Source: Spirochaetaceae bacterium (lineage in GTDB: Bacteria; Spirochaetota; Spirochaetia; DSM-27196; PXBQ01). From it: a stretch of DNA of 61,411 nt. The stretch covers positions 1-61,411 of the forward strand of contig REEC01000181.1 of assembly GCA_007695285.1 (NCBI GenBank), in the 5' to 3' direction. Of the stretch, positions 10,917-18,766 are shown piece by piece. Below the pieces are notes generated by a model, which was given only the letters and a program-made list of their open reading frames with translations, made no database searches and was not told the origin of the DNA. Each line of letters starts with the position of its first letter. Position 1 is the stretch's first letter. Position numbers and translations under genes: made by a program.

Positions 10917-11987
10917 GTGGGTTTTACCAGGTTCCGGCTTCACAACTTCAGGAATCTCCGTGACGGTTCCGTGAACGTCGACGGACCCGAAGTTTTTCTC
11001 GTCGGTCAGAACGGTCAAGGAAAATCCAATTTCCTGGAAGCAGTGTATCTCGTGAGCTATGGAACATCGTTCAGAACGAACAAAGACGAGGAGTTGTGCA
11101 CGATCGACCATGACGAGATGGCCGTTGTAGCGTGGACCTCGCGAGCCGACGAGTCCGATGTTGCCGTATACTTCCAGGACAAAAAAAAGCGAATCGAGAT
11201 CGACGAAAAAATAATCCGCGATCGCAAAGACCTGATCTATAACGTGCCGTGTATTGTTTTTTGTCACGGTGACATGGCCTTTGTCTCCGGTTCTCCTGAC
11301 ATGCAGCGTTTCTTCTTTGATCAAACGCTCACGTTGCACGACACCGAATATCTCGAGTTACTGCGGCGTTACCGAAAGACTCTTAAACTCCGAAATATTT
11401 CGCTCAAGGAGAGGCGGTACGACCTGCTCGAGGTGTACACCGAACACCTTGCCGAGACCGGCATTCGCGTCCAAGAGGCACGCGCAAAACTCGTAGACGA
11501 ATTTTCGCTCTCGTTTTGTGAGTTATACCGCAACGTTTCTGGTGTCTCGAGTTCGCTTTCGATACGATATCGACCGTCGTGGCGATCGGCGCGTACCTCC
11601 TCCGACGTGCTCGAGATAATGCGTGAGAAAGATGATGCAGATCGGGTGTACGGCACAACGACAACCGGGCCGCACCGCGACAGGTTTGTCTTCCACCACG
11701 ACAACACCGAGTTCATGAAAATCGCCTCAACAGGACAAATCAGGCTTGCGGCGCTCGCGCTGCGCGTCGCTCAGGCGCGTTTTTTTTCGCTGAGAAGGCG
11801 CCGAAAACCGGTCTTGTTGCTCGACGACGTCCTTCTCGAACTCGACGCAACGAAAAGACTCCGTTTTTTCGAGAATCTGCCGGAGTACGATCAAGCCTTC
11901 TTCACTTTTCTACCGAACGAGCCATTTCACGAGTACCGAAAAAATGATACGATCGTGTATACCGTCACGGACGGGAAGATCGAATGA
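10917..11987 (+). CDS. recF: DNA replication and repair protein RecF
   Basis: RecF is an SMC-like ATPase that helps load RecA at single-strand gaps. The 356-aa protein has Walker A GQNGQGKSN near residue 35, the signature-like STGQIRLAALALRVAQA and Walker B PVLLLDDVLLELD near the C-terminus. It starts GTG two bases after the dnaN stop codon without a convincing Shine-Dalgarno, so translational coupling to dnaN is likely. It overlaps the next gene by 4 nt. Confidence 0.95.
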   Translation: MGFTRFRLHNFRNLRDGSVNVDGPEVFLVGQNGQGKSNFLEAVYLVSYGTSFRTNKDEELCTIDHDEMAVVAWTSRADESDVAVYFQDKKKRIEIDEKIIRDRKDLIYNVPCIVFCHGDMAFVSGSPDMQRFFFDQTLTLHDTEYLELLRRYRKTLKLRNISLKERRYDLLEVYTEHLAETGIRVQEARAKLVDEFSLSFCELYRNVSGVSSSLSIRYRPSWRSARTSSDVLEIMREKDDADRVYGTTTTGPHRDRFVFHHDNTEFMKIASTGQIRLAALALRVAQARFFSLRRRRKPVLLLDDVLLELDATKRLRFFENLPEYDQAFFTFLPNEPFHEYRKNDTIVYTVTDGKIE

Positions 11988-12490
11988 AACAAGGGAACAC
12001 CGAACCATACAAGGCAGCAGATCTTGTCTCCGCGTTTTTTCGTTCCGTCGGAATCAACGACGAGAAAGGGTACTCGGCGTTTTTTTCGCGGTGGGAGTCG
12101 ATCGTCGGCACGGACCTGGCAGCGCATTCCCGCGTCGTCGACGTGAAGAACGGATCGATCGTCGTACAGTTTGATCACCCGGGTTGGATGCAAGTTTTTC
12201 ACGCGTCGAACCAAAAAATACTCAAACGAATCACCGAGGCGTTTCCGAAAATCGAGGCGAAGACGATACATATGCGTCTCGTCGAGTCTTTGGCCGACAG
12301 CGCGCCGGTCCAACCACATCTCGATTCGAGAAGATCTGCCACTCAACACGAAGAACCCCGCAACGAAAAATCCGCAGATGTCGCGTCCACGAACGATCAT
12401 CCCATGGATCCAATTGAACGGATCGAAAGCGAGTCGCTCAGGTCGTCTCTCGAAAGCCTGCGCCAAAGTATCGACAAACGTGTTCGCTAG
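11984..12490 (+). CDS. DUF721 protein, DciA-like helicase-loading factor
   Basis: DUF721 (DciA) proteins interact with DnaB and help load the replicative helicase in bacteria lacking DnaC/DnaI. The 168-aa protein has the family core in its first 100 residues: FFSRWESIVGTDLAAHSRV, then NGSIVVQFDHPGWMQVF, then an amphipathic NQKILKRITEAFP helix. The C-terminal 70 residues are polar and probably disordered. It overlaps recF by ATGA. The recF-DUF721 order is known from Treponema. Family assignment is good; the loader role is by analogy. Confidence 0.82.
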   Translation: MKQGNTEPYKAADLVSAFFRSVGINDEKGYSAFFSRWESIVGTDLAAHSRVVDVKNGSIVVQFDHPGWMQVFHASNQKILKRITEAFPKIEAKTIHMRLVESLADSAPVQPHLDSRRSATQHEEPRNEKSADVASTNDHPMDPIERIESESLRSSLESLRQSIDKRVR

Positions 12491-12512
12491 TTTTTCCTGT
12501 GATTGGGTTCGG

Positions 12513-12541
12513 TTGACAGAGCCTACGCCGATTCGTATACT
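12513..12541 (+). promoter_or_regulatory. rpmH-rnpA promoter
   Basis: TTGACA (12513-12518), a 17-bp spacer and TATACT (12536-12541) form a near-consensus promoter. A roughly 30-nt leader with AGGAG precedes the rpmH ATG. Confidence 0.85.
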
Positions 12542-12577
12542 ACGGGCCTCTTAAATTATGATCAGGAGAATAGCGCC

Positions 12578-12733
12578 ATGAAACGCACATATCAACCGAG
12601 TAGAAGGAGGCGCAACCGACGATTTGGATTCCGTGCCCGCATGAAGACGCGGGGCGGAAGACTCGTCTTGAAGCGCCGTCGTGCGAAAGGTCGCACGAAA
12701 TTGACCGTAGCGGATGAAAAAAAGCCTTTCTAA
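12578..12733 (+). CDS. rpmH: 50S ribosomal protein L34 (bL34)
   Basis: L34 is a small basic protein of the large ribosomal subunit. The 51-aa product begins [22 protein letters not shown] and contains the [16 protein letters not shown] core, matching the family almost throughout. The last residues (ADEKKPF) are an extension beyond the usual 44-46 aa. The open frame begins earlier at 12503, but ATG 12578 follows AGGAG and matches the family start. The tail overlaps rnpA by 20 nt in another frame. Confidence 0.97.
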   Translation: MKRTYQPSRRRRNRRFGFRARMKTRGGRLVLKRRRAKGRTKLTVADEKKPF

Positions 12734-13079
12734 GGCTGAAAGACTGTCGCGTCGACGCGACATAAGATCGGTTTTTTCGTCGGGACGAACGATTCGAACC
12801 ACAGGGATGCACATTCGGTTTCGAAAGAACGGATTGGGCATGAACCGGGTTTTGATCGCACCTACACGTAACTTCGGGCGGGCAGTCGACAGAAATTACG
12901 TTCGTCGTGTGGGGAGAGAGCTGTACAGAAATCATAAACATCTGTTGAAAACGGGTTACGATATCGCGCTCGTTTTTTTCCCCGGTAAGTACTCGTTTGC
13001 CGATCGTGCGCAACAGTTTATGTTATTATGCGAGAAGTCCGGTCTGTGTGGTGGGACTTCTTCGGACTGTGAAATGTGA
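12714..13079 (+). CDS. rnpA: Ribonuclease P protein component
   Basis: RnpA is the protein cofactor of the tRNA 5'-processing ribozyme. The 121-aa protein shows the family start ([19 protein letters not shown]), the RNxVRRxxRE basic helix ([13 protein letters not shown], about residues 60-72) and a C-terminal Cys-containing tail. The ATG lies inside rpmH, 20 nt before its stop codon, so expression is probably coupled. The yidD gene often found between rnpA and yidC is absent; only 35 nt separate them. Confidence 0.93.
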   Translation: MKKSLSKAERLSRRRDIRSVFSSGRTIRTTGMHIRFRKNGLGMNRVLIAPTRNFGRAVDRNYVRRVGRELYRNHKHLLKTGYDIALVFFPGKYSFADRAQQFMLLCEKSGLCGGTSSDCEM

Positions 13080-13114
13080 TTCCCACCGTTTTGCGGTGCG
13101 GTGCAGGAGAATAA

Positions 13115-14827
13115 ATGGAAAAACGGACATTACTGGCCGTTGTTTTATCAGTGATTGTCATTTCGGTCGGTTTCATGATTCAAAACATGATGTATCCGCC
13201 GATCGAGCCGGACGCAGTGAGAACGGCGCCGGCACCCGTCGATGAGACCTCAGACTCCCCCGCGGTACCGGCGCCGGTTCGGATCGGAGAGATTCTACCG
13301 GTACCCGACGACGAAGCGGTTGAACGCGAAATTCTTTACCACGGAACACCAACTCGGCCGCAAATGCTCGATATTACCTTCACTACCGTCGGCGGTGCCG
13401 TGACGTCGATCGAGCTGCCCCGACATCGCGACGGCGATCGGCCGGTCGAGATGTTGATCAGAAGCTCAGAGGACCAATCGGCGTTCAACATCTTTTTTGG
13501 CGGTCCGGAGGGCACTCCTACCGACGTGCCGTTTCATTACCGCACCATATCCGAACACGTTCACGAGTTTTACCGCGATTTCTACGTCGCAGGCTCGGAG
13601 GAAAAACCGTTTACCGTTATCAAGAGATACACCTTTCACCCGCAAGAGTATCTCTTCGAAATTTCGATTACTGTGCGCAATAGCGTAAACGAACAGCTTC
13701 CGCTTGATCCAGAAAGAGCCTACACGCTTCAGTTCGGCCCGCAGATCGGCCCGCCGTTCACCGATCTCGACGGCCGAAACGAATTTCGGCGTTTCCATAA
13801 ATACGAAGATGGTCGACGACGGAACGTGAATGTTCAGAACAACCGGTTTGTCGAGGAAACCGAGCGCGTCGGTTGGGCCGCAATCGCAGGGAAGTACTTC
13901 ACCGCGATCGCGATTCCCGATACAACGCTTTACCGGATCCGGTACTCTGCCGTGGCACCCGAGGGTCTTTCAGACGCGGCGTCGCTGTACCTTACGCGTC
14001 CGGGGATTCGGAGCTCTACGAACACCGACGTTTTCAGGTTCTACATCGGTCCGAAGATCACCGAAGCGTTGGATCCGTTCAACGACGGGAATAACGCGTT
14101 CGGAATCAGAAACGCAAATCTCGACGCAGTAGTCGACTCGAGGCCGTTGCTCGGGTGGCTCGAGAACATTCTTAAGTTCATCCTTCAGCTCATCTATCGC
14201 GCGGTACCGAACTACGGTATCGCGATCATAATCCTCACGATTATCGTGAAAGTGGCGACGATTCCGTTGACGAACAAGAGTTTTCAGTCGACGAGTCGGA
14301 TGCAAGAGATCTCTCCGAAGATAAACGCCCTGAAAGAGAAGCATAAGGACAATCCGACCAAGATGAACCAGGAGATGGCGGCGCTGTACAAAAAAGAGGG
14401 CGTTAACCCTCTTGGCGGCTGTCTTCCGATGTTGCTTCAGTTTCCTTTCTTTATCGCGATGTTCGGTCTGTTCAACAACCACTTCGACCTGCGTGGCGCG
14501 CAGTTCATCGCCGGTTGGATCAACGACCTATCGGCTCCCGAGTCGATATGGGATTTCGGCGGAATGACGATACCGCTACTCGGCTGGAACGATCTGCGGT
14601 TGCTACCGATAATTTTTGTTGGTACACAGATTATCTCGAGTCGGCTGATGCAGAATCCCGGCCAGACCGGCGGTCAGATGAAGATGATGCAGTACGCGAT
14701 GCCGATCGTGTTTTTCTTCATTCTGTACAACATGCCGTCCGGGCTACTCGTCTACTGGATTTTCTCGAACGTTCTCCAGGCCGGGCATCAGGTCTATATG
14801 AACAAAATCCGGCAGAAGAAGGCATAA
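13115..14827 (+). CDS. yidC: Membrane protein insertase YidC
   Basis: YidC inserts and folds inner-membrane proteins, with or without SecYEG. The 570-aa length is that of Gram-negative YidC. There is an N-terminal membrane anchor (residues 5-25), a Pro-rich linker, a large periplasmic domain (about 60-330), then the conserved insertase core with an amphipathic and transmembrane segment (NYGIAIIILTIIVKVATIPL), a cytoplasmic hairpin (SRMQEISPKINALKEKHKDNPTKMNQEM), GGCLPMLLQFPFFIAMF and a final MPSGLLVYWIFSN helix. GGAG precedes the ATG. It is followed by jag, its usual partner. Confidence 0.96.
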   Translation: MEKRTLLAVVLSVIVISVGFMIQNMMYPPIEPDAVRTAPAPVDETSDSPAVPAPVRIGEILPVPDDEAVEREILYHGTPTRPQMLDITFTTVGGAVTSIELPRHRDGDRPVEMLIRSSEDQSAFNIFFGGPEGTPTDVPFHYRTISEHVHEFYRDFYVAGSEEKPFTVIKRYTFHPQEYLFEISITVRNSVNEQLPLDPERAYTLQFGPQIGPPFTDLDGRNEFRRFHKYEDGRRRNVNVQNNRFVEETERVGWAAIAGKYFTAIAIPDTTLYRIRYSAVAPEGLSDAASLYLTRPGIRSSTNTDVFRFYIGPKITEALDPFNDGNNAFGIRNANLDAVVDSRPLLGWLENILKFILQLIYRAVPNYGIAIIILTIIVKVATIPLTNKSFQSTSRMQEISPKINALKEKHKDNPTKMNQEMAALYKKEGVNPLGGCLPMLLQFPFFIAMFGLFNNHFDLRGAQFIAGWINDLSAPESIWDFGGMTIPLLGWNDLRLLPIIFVGTQIISSRLMQNPGQTGGQMKMMQYAMPIVFFFILYNMPSGLLVYWIFSNVLQAGHQVYMNKIRQKKA

Positions 14828-14876
14828 CGGACAACTTTTTTCGGGCTCCCCCGACCGAGGGGAGCAGGAGCGACAT

Positions 14877-15536
14877 ATGACACGAGAATTTGAAGGAAAA
14901 ACCGAGAAGGAGGCGATCGACAACGCGGTCGCTGAGCTTGGGCTCGAACGTGATGAGTTCGATATCGAAGTTGTCGATACTCAAAAAACCGGGTTCCTAA
15001 ACTTGAAAAAGAGCGTCAAGATCCGTGTTCATCTGACGGACAAATTCACGGCGGTCCACAACGCTGATCCGGAGAACGACTTCGAGCACGGCATTATCGA
15101 TTTCGTCCGAACCGTGACCGAGATGATGGGTTTTCCCGCTAATTCAAAGATCATCTACCGCGAGCCCGGCAAGATCGGGATACGGTTGGACTCGCAACAC
15201 TCGGGCATCCTGATCGGCCGGAAGGGCAAAAACCTCGACGCGTTGCAGTTGCTGGTTAATGTTGTCGCCGGACGACTCGACGGTTCGACCAAGGTCGTAA
15301 TCGACAGCGAGAATTACCGTTCGCGACGCGAAGAACAACTTATCAGGATGGCGCAAAAAGTCGGCGACGAGGTCAAGAGGAGCCGGAGTTCGCGGCTCCT
15401 TGAACCGATGAATCCGTTTGAACGGCGACTTATCCATAAGACCCTAAACGACATAGAAGATATCGCCACGAAGAGCGAGGGTGATGGTCTGTATAAGCAG
15501 GTTCGTATTTACTACAAGGGTGTTGGGCAAACATAG
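14877..15536 (+). CDS. jag: Jag/KhpB RNA-binding protein (Jag-N, KH, R3H domains)
   Basis: KhpB/Jag is an RNA-binding protein linked to cell elongation and division. The 219-aa protein has the Jag-N domain (FEGKTEKEAIDNAVAELGL, with TGFLNLKK), a KH domain at about residues 95-150 with the motif GILIGRKGKNLDALQ, and an R3H domain at the C-terminus (NPFERRLIHKTLNDI). GGAGCAGGAG precedes the ATG. It ends the yidC unit and is followed by a strong intrinsic terminator 35 nt beyond its stop codon. Confidence 0.93.
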   Translation: MTREFEGKTEKEAIDNAVAELGLERDEFDIEVVDTQKTGFLNLKKSVKIRVHLTDKFTAVHNADPENDFEHGIIDFVRTVTEMMGFPANSKIIYREPGKIGIRLDSQHSGILIGRKGKNLDALQLLVNVVAGRLDGSTKVVIDSENYRSRREEQLIRMAQKVGDEVKRSRSSRLLEPMNPFERRLIHKTLNDIEDIATKSEGDGLYKQVRIYYKGVGQT

Positions 15537-15552
15537 AGCACTGTTAACAACC

Positions 15553-15561
15553 TGTGGACAA
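15553..15561 (-). promoter_or_regulatory. DnaA box, one mismatch
   Basis: The minus strand reads TTGTCCACA. It lies in the jag-gcvT gap with a second, perfect box at 15704. Confidence 0.5.
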
Positions 15562-15570
15562 AATATGAGA

Positions 15571-15593
15571 ACCGCCCGACCGGGCGGTTTTTT
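15571..15593 (+). terminator. Intrinsic terminator after jag
   Basis: ACCGCCC and GGGCGGT form a GC-rich stem around a GAcC loop, followed by a run of T. It is the clearest intrinsic terminator in the window and closes the rpmH/yidC-jag block. Confidence 0.92.
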
Positions 15594-15703
15594 GGTATCG
15601 GGGCATACAGATTTGCGTTCGAAATACTCAATATTAAACACTTTTTAGACTTAATTGGACGTCTCGGAATAGAGCCTTGAGGCGATTCTGCTTGTGAGCA
15701 CTC

Positions 15704-15712
15704 TGTGGATAA
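15704..15712 (-). promoter_or_regulatory. Consensus DnaA box distant from oriC
   Basis: The minus strand reads TTATCCACA with no mismatch, in an otherwise AT-richer non-coding stretch (15595-15720). With the boxes at 15553 and 15430 (TTATCCATA, inside jag) it makes a second cluster 6 kb from oriC. Confidence 0.6.
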
Positions 15713-15792
15713 CTTGCGGGAAATCCACCGTGTCAAGAGCGTATACGATGAATTTCTCGCTCCGGATCCGAAACAAGTGCTTCAGCACGGTG

Positions 15793-15821
15793 TTGTCAGT
15801 GAGCGCTTGACGGGATATAAT
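15793..15821 (+). promoter_or_regulatory. Leaderless promoter of gcvT
   Basis: TTGTCA (15793-15798), a 17-bp spacer and TATAAT (15816-15821) end 5 nt before ATG 15827, so transcription should begin at or next to the start codon. Confidence 0.82.
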
Positions 15822-15826
15822 CCCGC

Positions 15827-16936
15827 ATGGCGCCGGAAATGAAACTCCCTCCCCTTTTTGATTGGCACTGCGAAAACGGCGCTCGATTTACCGAGTTCGC
15901 GGGTTGGAAGATGCCGTTGCAATACGCGGCCGGTCCAATCGCCGAGCACCGCGCGGTTCGGTCTTCAGCTGGTCTTTTCGACATATCTCACATGGGACGA
16001 TTACTCTTTACCGACGACGCTACATCGCATCTGCTCGATCGGCTCATCTCGAGTGATATCTTGAACCTTCCCGACGGCGGAACCCGATACGGTTTGTTGT
16101 GTCGAGACGACGGTGGGATACTCGACGACGTATTTGTGTACCGCCATGGCTCCGAGTTCACCGTTGTCGTCAACGCCGCGAATACGCAGAAAGCCGTCGA
16201 GTGGATCGGTTCTCACGCCGGGGGTTCTGTGGAGATGCACGACGCGACCGCCCGAACGTGTATGTTTGCGCTTCAGGGCCCGAGCGCGTTCTCGATTCTC
16301 GCCGCGCTCGGCCGGCCGGATTTCGAACAGCTCGAGCGTTTCGCGACGACGCGGACCACGCTCGGCAACACGCCCGTTATCGTCGCGCGTACCGGGTATA
16401 CCGGCGAGGACGGGGTCGAGTTGATTCTCGATACATCGGCCGCGCCGTTCGTCTGGGAGTCGATACTCGACGCGGGCAGGACGGCCGGAGTTGACGTTTC
16501 GCCGATTGGCCTCGCCGCCCGTGACAGCCTGCGCTTCGAGCCCGGGTTTCCGCTGTACGGTCACGAACTCGATGAGACGATCGTGCCGCCCGAGGCGCTC
16601 CTGAAATGGGCGTGTGATTTTTCGCGCGACTTCATCGGGCGCGATGCGATTCAACGGAAGATCGACGCCGGGTTGGACCGCAAACTCGCGACGGTCGTGA
16701 TGGAGGAGAAGGCCGTGCCGCGACACGGGTACGCGGTATCCGGAGAGAATGGCGAAGAAATCGGCGTCGTGACGAGCGGCATGTATGCACCGACGCTTGA
16801 TGTTTACGCCGCGAACGTTCTCGTGAGCGCCGAGCACACCCGCCGCGACACGAGACTATTTATCGACATCCGTGGAAGCGCGTACGCTGCACGGGTTGTT
16901 CGCCGACCGTTGTACACTCCCGCGTATCGCGCGTAA
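15827..16936 (+). CDS. gcvT: Glycine cleavage system T protein (aminomethyltransferase)
   Basis: GcvT transfers the methylene group from the lipoyl-bound aminomethyl intermediate to tetrahydrofolate and releases ammonia. The 369-aa protein has the family start (PLFDWHCENGARFTEFAGWKMPLQY), SHMGRLLFTG-type ISHMGR near residue 55, the folate-site region ARTGYTGEDGVEL, and RDSLRFEPGFPLYGHEL. ATG 15827 is chosen because the promoter predicts a leaderless start there; an in-frame ATG at 15839 is the alternative. It leads the gcvT-H-PA-PB cluster. No lpd (L-protein) gene is nearby. Confidence 0.95.
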   Translation: MAPEMKLPPLFDWHCENGARFTEFAGWKMPLQYAAGPIAEHRAVRSSAGLFDISHMGRLLFTDDATSHLLDRLISSDILNLPDGGTRYGLLCRDDGGILDDVFVYRHGSEFTVVVNAANTQKAVEWIGSHAGGSVEMHDATARTCMFALQGPSAFSILAALGRPDFEQLERFATTRTTLGNTPVIVARTGYTGEDGVELILDTSAAPFVWESILDAGRTAGVDVSPIGLAARDSLRFEPGFPLYGHELDETIVPPEALLKWACDFSRDFIGRDAIQRKIDAGLDRKLATVVMEEKAVPRHGYAVSGENGEEIGVVTSGMYAPTLDVYAANVLVSAEHTRRDTRLFIDIRGSAYAARVVRRPLYTPAYRA

Positions 16937-17008
16937 AATCAATTAGGATCGCTTCATTGGCAATAAAACCGGATAGAAAACACGGGGCGAAACCCTGAGG
17001 AGGCAAAA

Positions 17009-17398
17009 ATGAAATTTGATTCTAATGTACGGTACGGAAAATCGCATGAATGGGCGCGAGAAGACGGCGATGCCGTCGTGTGCGGGATTTCCGACTACGC
17101 CCAAGACAGCCTTGGCGATGTCGTGTTTGTCGAGTTGCCCGATCCCGGTAAGTCGATAGACGCAGGAGCGGTTTTTGGGGTAGTCGAGAGCGTCAAAGCG
17201 GCGAGCGATGTCTATATGCCGATTGCCGGCGAGGTTCTCGAACACAACAAGGCGCTCGCCGATAATCCCTCTTTGGTAAATGAAGACCCTTTCGGTGCCG
17301 GGTGGTTGATCAAGATAAAACCGAAAGACGTCTCGCAGCTCGAGTCGCTGATGTCGGCCGATGAGTACGAGACGTTCACGCAGAATCTCGACGAATAA
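17009..17398 (+). CDS. gcvH: Glycine cleavage system H protein (lipoyl carrier)
   Basis: GcvH carries the lipoyl arm that shuttles the aminomethyl group between P, T and L proteins. The 129-aa protein has the standard length and the lipoylation site ESVKAASD, with the modified lysine at residue 63. A strong GAGGAGG precedes the ATG, unlike gcvT. The 72-nt gap from gcvT is too short for a tandem glycine riboswitch, and no aptamer-like fold was noticed. Confidence 0.96.
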   Translation: MKFDSNVRYGKSHEWAREDGDAVVCGISDYAQDSLGDVVFVELPDPGKSIDAGAVFGVVESVKAASDVYMPIAGEVLEHNKALADNPSLVNEDPFGAGWLIKIKPKDVSQLESLMSADEYETFTQNLDE

Positions 17399-17404
17399 AA
17401 CGAT

Positions 17405-18766
17405 ATGGCGTACATATCCAACACTCCCGACGATGTCCGCGTAATGCTCGGCGCGCTCGGACTGAATAGTTGCGACCAACTCTTCGACGATGTACCGGAA
17501 CACCACCGTTTCCCGAAGATCGATTTGAAACCCGAGTTGTCCGAAATGGACACCCTCGCGGTGCTGTCGGAACACGCCGATCGGAACACGCCCGCGAGCT
17601 CGTTGTCGTTTCTCGGCGGCGGTGCGTGGAACCACTTCATTCCGTCGGTCGTCGACGCTCTGGCATCGCGCGGTGAGTTCACGACGTCGTACACGCCGTA
17701 CCAGGCGGAAGTCAGCCAAGGGACCCTGCAGGCGCTGTTCGAGTACCAGAGCCTCATCGCCGAGTTGACCGGCATGGACGTCGTGAACGCGTCGCACTAC
17801 GACGGTGCTACCGCCGTTGCCGAAGCGGCTTTGATGAGTGTTCACGCCTCGCGAGATGCCCGGAAAAAGATTGTCCTGTCGCGTGGAGTTCACCCGTACT
17901 GCCGGTCGGTGACGCGCGCGTACCTTGACGCGATGGACGCAATCGTCGTCGGTGACGATCTTGACCACTCGCCCGGCGAACTCGCCGCTCAGTGCGATTC
18001 GCAGACGGCGTGTCTTGTCGTGCAGTTCCCGGACTTTTACGGCCGCACTTTCGATCTTGACGGTCTCGCCGAGACGGTGCACGCCGCCGGAGCGCTGCTC
18101 GTCGTTCACGTCGACCCGATTGCGCTCGGTCTGTACAAGGATCCCGGTTCGCTGGGAGCCGATATCGTAACCGGAGAAGGACAACCGCTTGGGATCCCCG
18201 TTTCTTTCGGCGGCCCGTATCTGGGGATTTTCGCGTGCCGCACGCCTCTTATCCGGCGTATGCCCGGGCGGCTCGCCGGAGAGACGCTCGATTCCAAAGG
18301 GCGTCGGGGTTTCGTTCTCACGCTCAACACGCGCGAGCAACACATCCGTCGCGAGAAAGCGACCAGCAACATCTGTACGAATCAGGGGCTGATGGCTTTG
18401 CGCGCGGCGATTTATCTCTCGGCTATGGGCCCGACCGGTCTTCGAGAGGTCGCAGAGTTGTGTTATCACCGCGCGAACTACGCGGCACACCAGATTGCCG
18501 GGTTGCCTGGGTTCACGGTAGACTTCACGACGCCGTTCTTCAAGGAGTTCGTCGTCACGTGCCCGATCGAGGCCGAAAGCCTCGTCGAGATGCTGCTTCC
18601 CGAACGGATTCTCGCGGGTGTTCCGCTCTCGCGCTTTGAGCCGGGGCGTGCGAACGACCTTCTCGTCGCGGTCACGGAGATGAACTCCAAGACGTCGATC
18701 GACACGTTCATCGAGGCCTTGTCCCGGGTCGCTTCGGTGAACGGAAAGGAACAAGGAGCGCGATGA
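17405..18766 (+). CDS. gcvPA: Glycine dehydrogenase (decarboxylating) subunit 1
   Basis: This is the N-terminal half of the split, PLP-dependent P protein that decarboxylates glycine. The 453-aa product matches the split form: FLGGGAWNHFIPSVVDAL, TSYTPYQAEVSQGTLQALFEYQSL and NASHYDGATAVAEA are family signatures, and GRRGFVLTLNTREQHIRREKATSNICTNQ lies in the C-terminal half. It begins 6 nt after gcvH and overlaps gcvPB by 4 nt (ATGA), so the two subunits should be made in equal amounts. Confidence 0.95.
   Translation: MAYISNTPDDVRVMLGALGLNSCDQLFDDVPEHHRFPKIDLKPELSEMDTLAVLSEHADRNTPASSLSFLGGGAWNHFIPSVVDALASRGEFTTSYTPYQAEVSQGTLQALFEYQSLIAELTGMDVVNASHYDGATAVAEAALMSVHASRDARKKIVLSRGVHPYCRSVTRAYLDAMDAIVVGDDLDHSPGELAAQCDSQTACLVVQFPDFYGRTFDLDGLAETVHAAGALLVVHVDPIALGLYKDPGSLGADIVTGEGQPLGIPVSFGGPYLGIFACRTPLIRRMPGRLAGETLDSKGRRGFVLTLNTREQHIRREKATSNICTNQGLMALRAAIYLSAMGPTGLREVAELCYHRANYAAHQIAGLPGFTVDFTTPFFKEFVVTCPIEAESLVEMLLPERILAGVPLSRFEPGRANDLLVAVTEMNSKTSIDTFIEALSRVASVNGKEQGAR

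Noticed and set aside
13080..13114. yidD gene between rnpA and yidC
   Set aside because: Only 35 nt are available; the gene is absent here.
16937..17008. Possible glycine riboswitch before gcvH
   Set aside because: The gap is only 72 nt and shows no paired aptamer-like stems.
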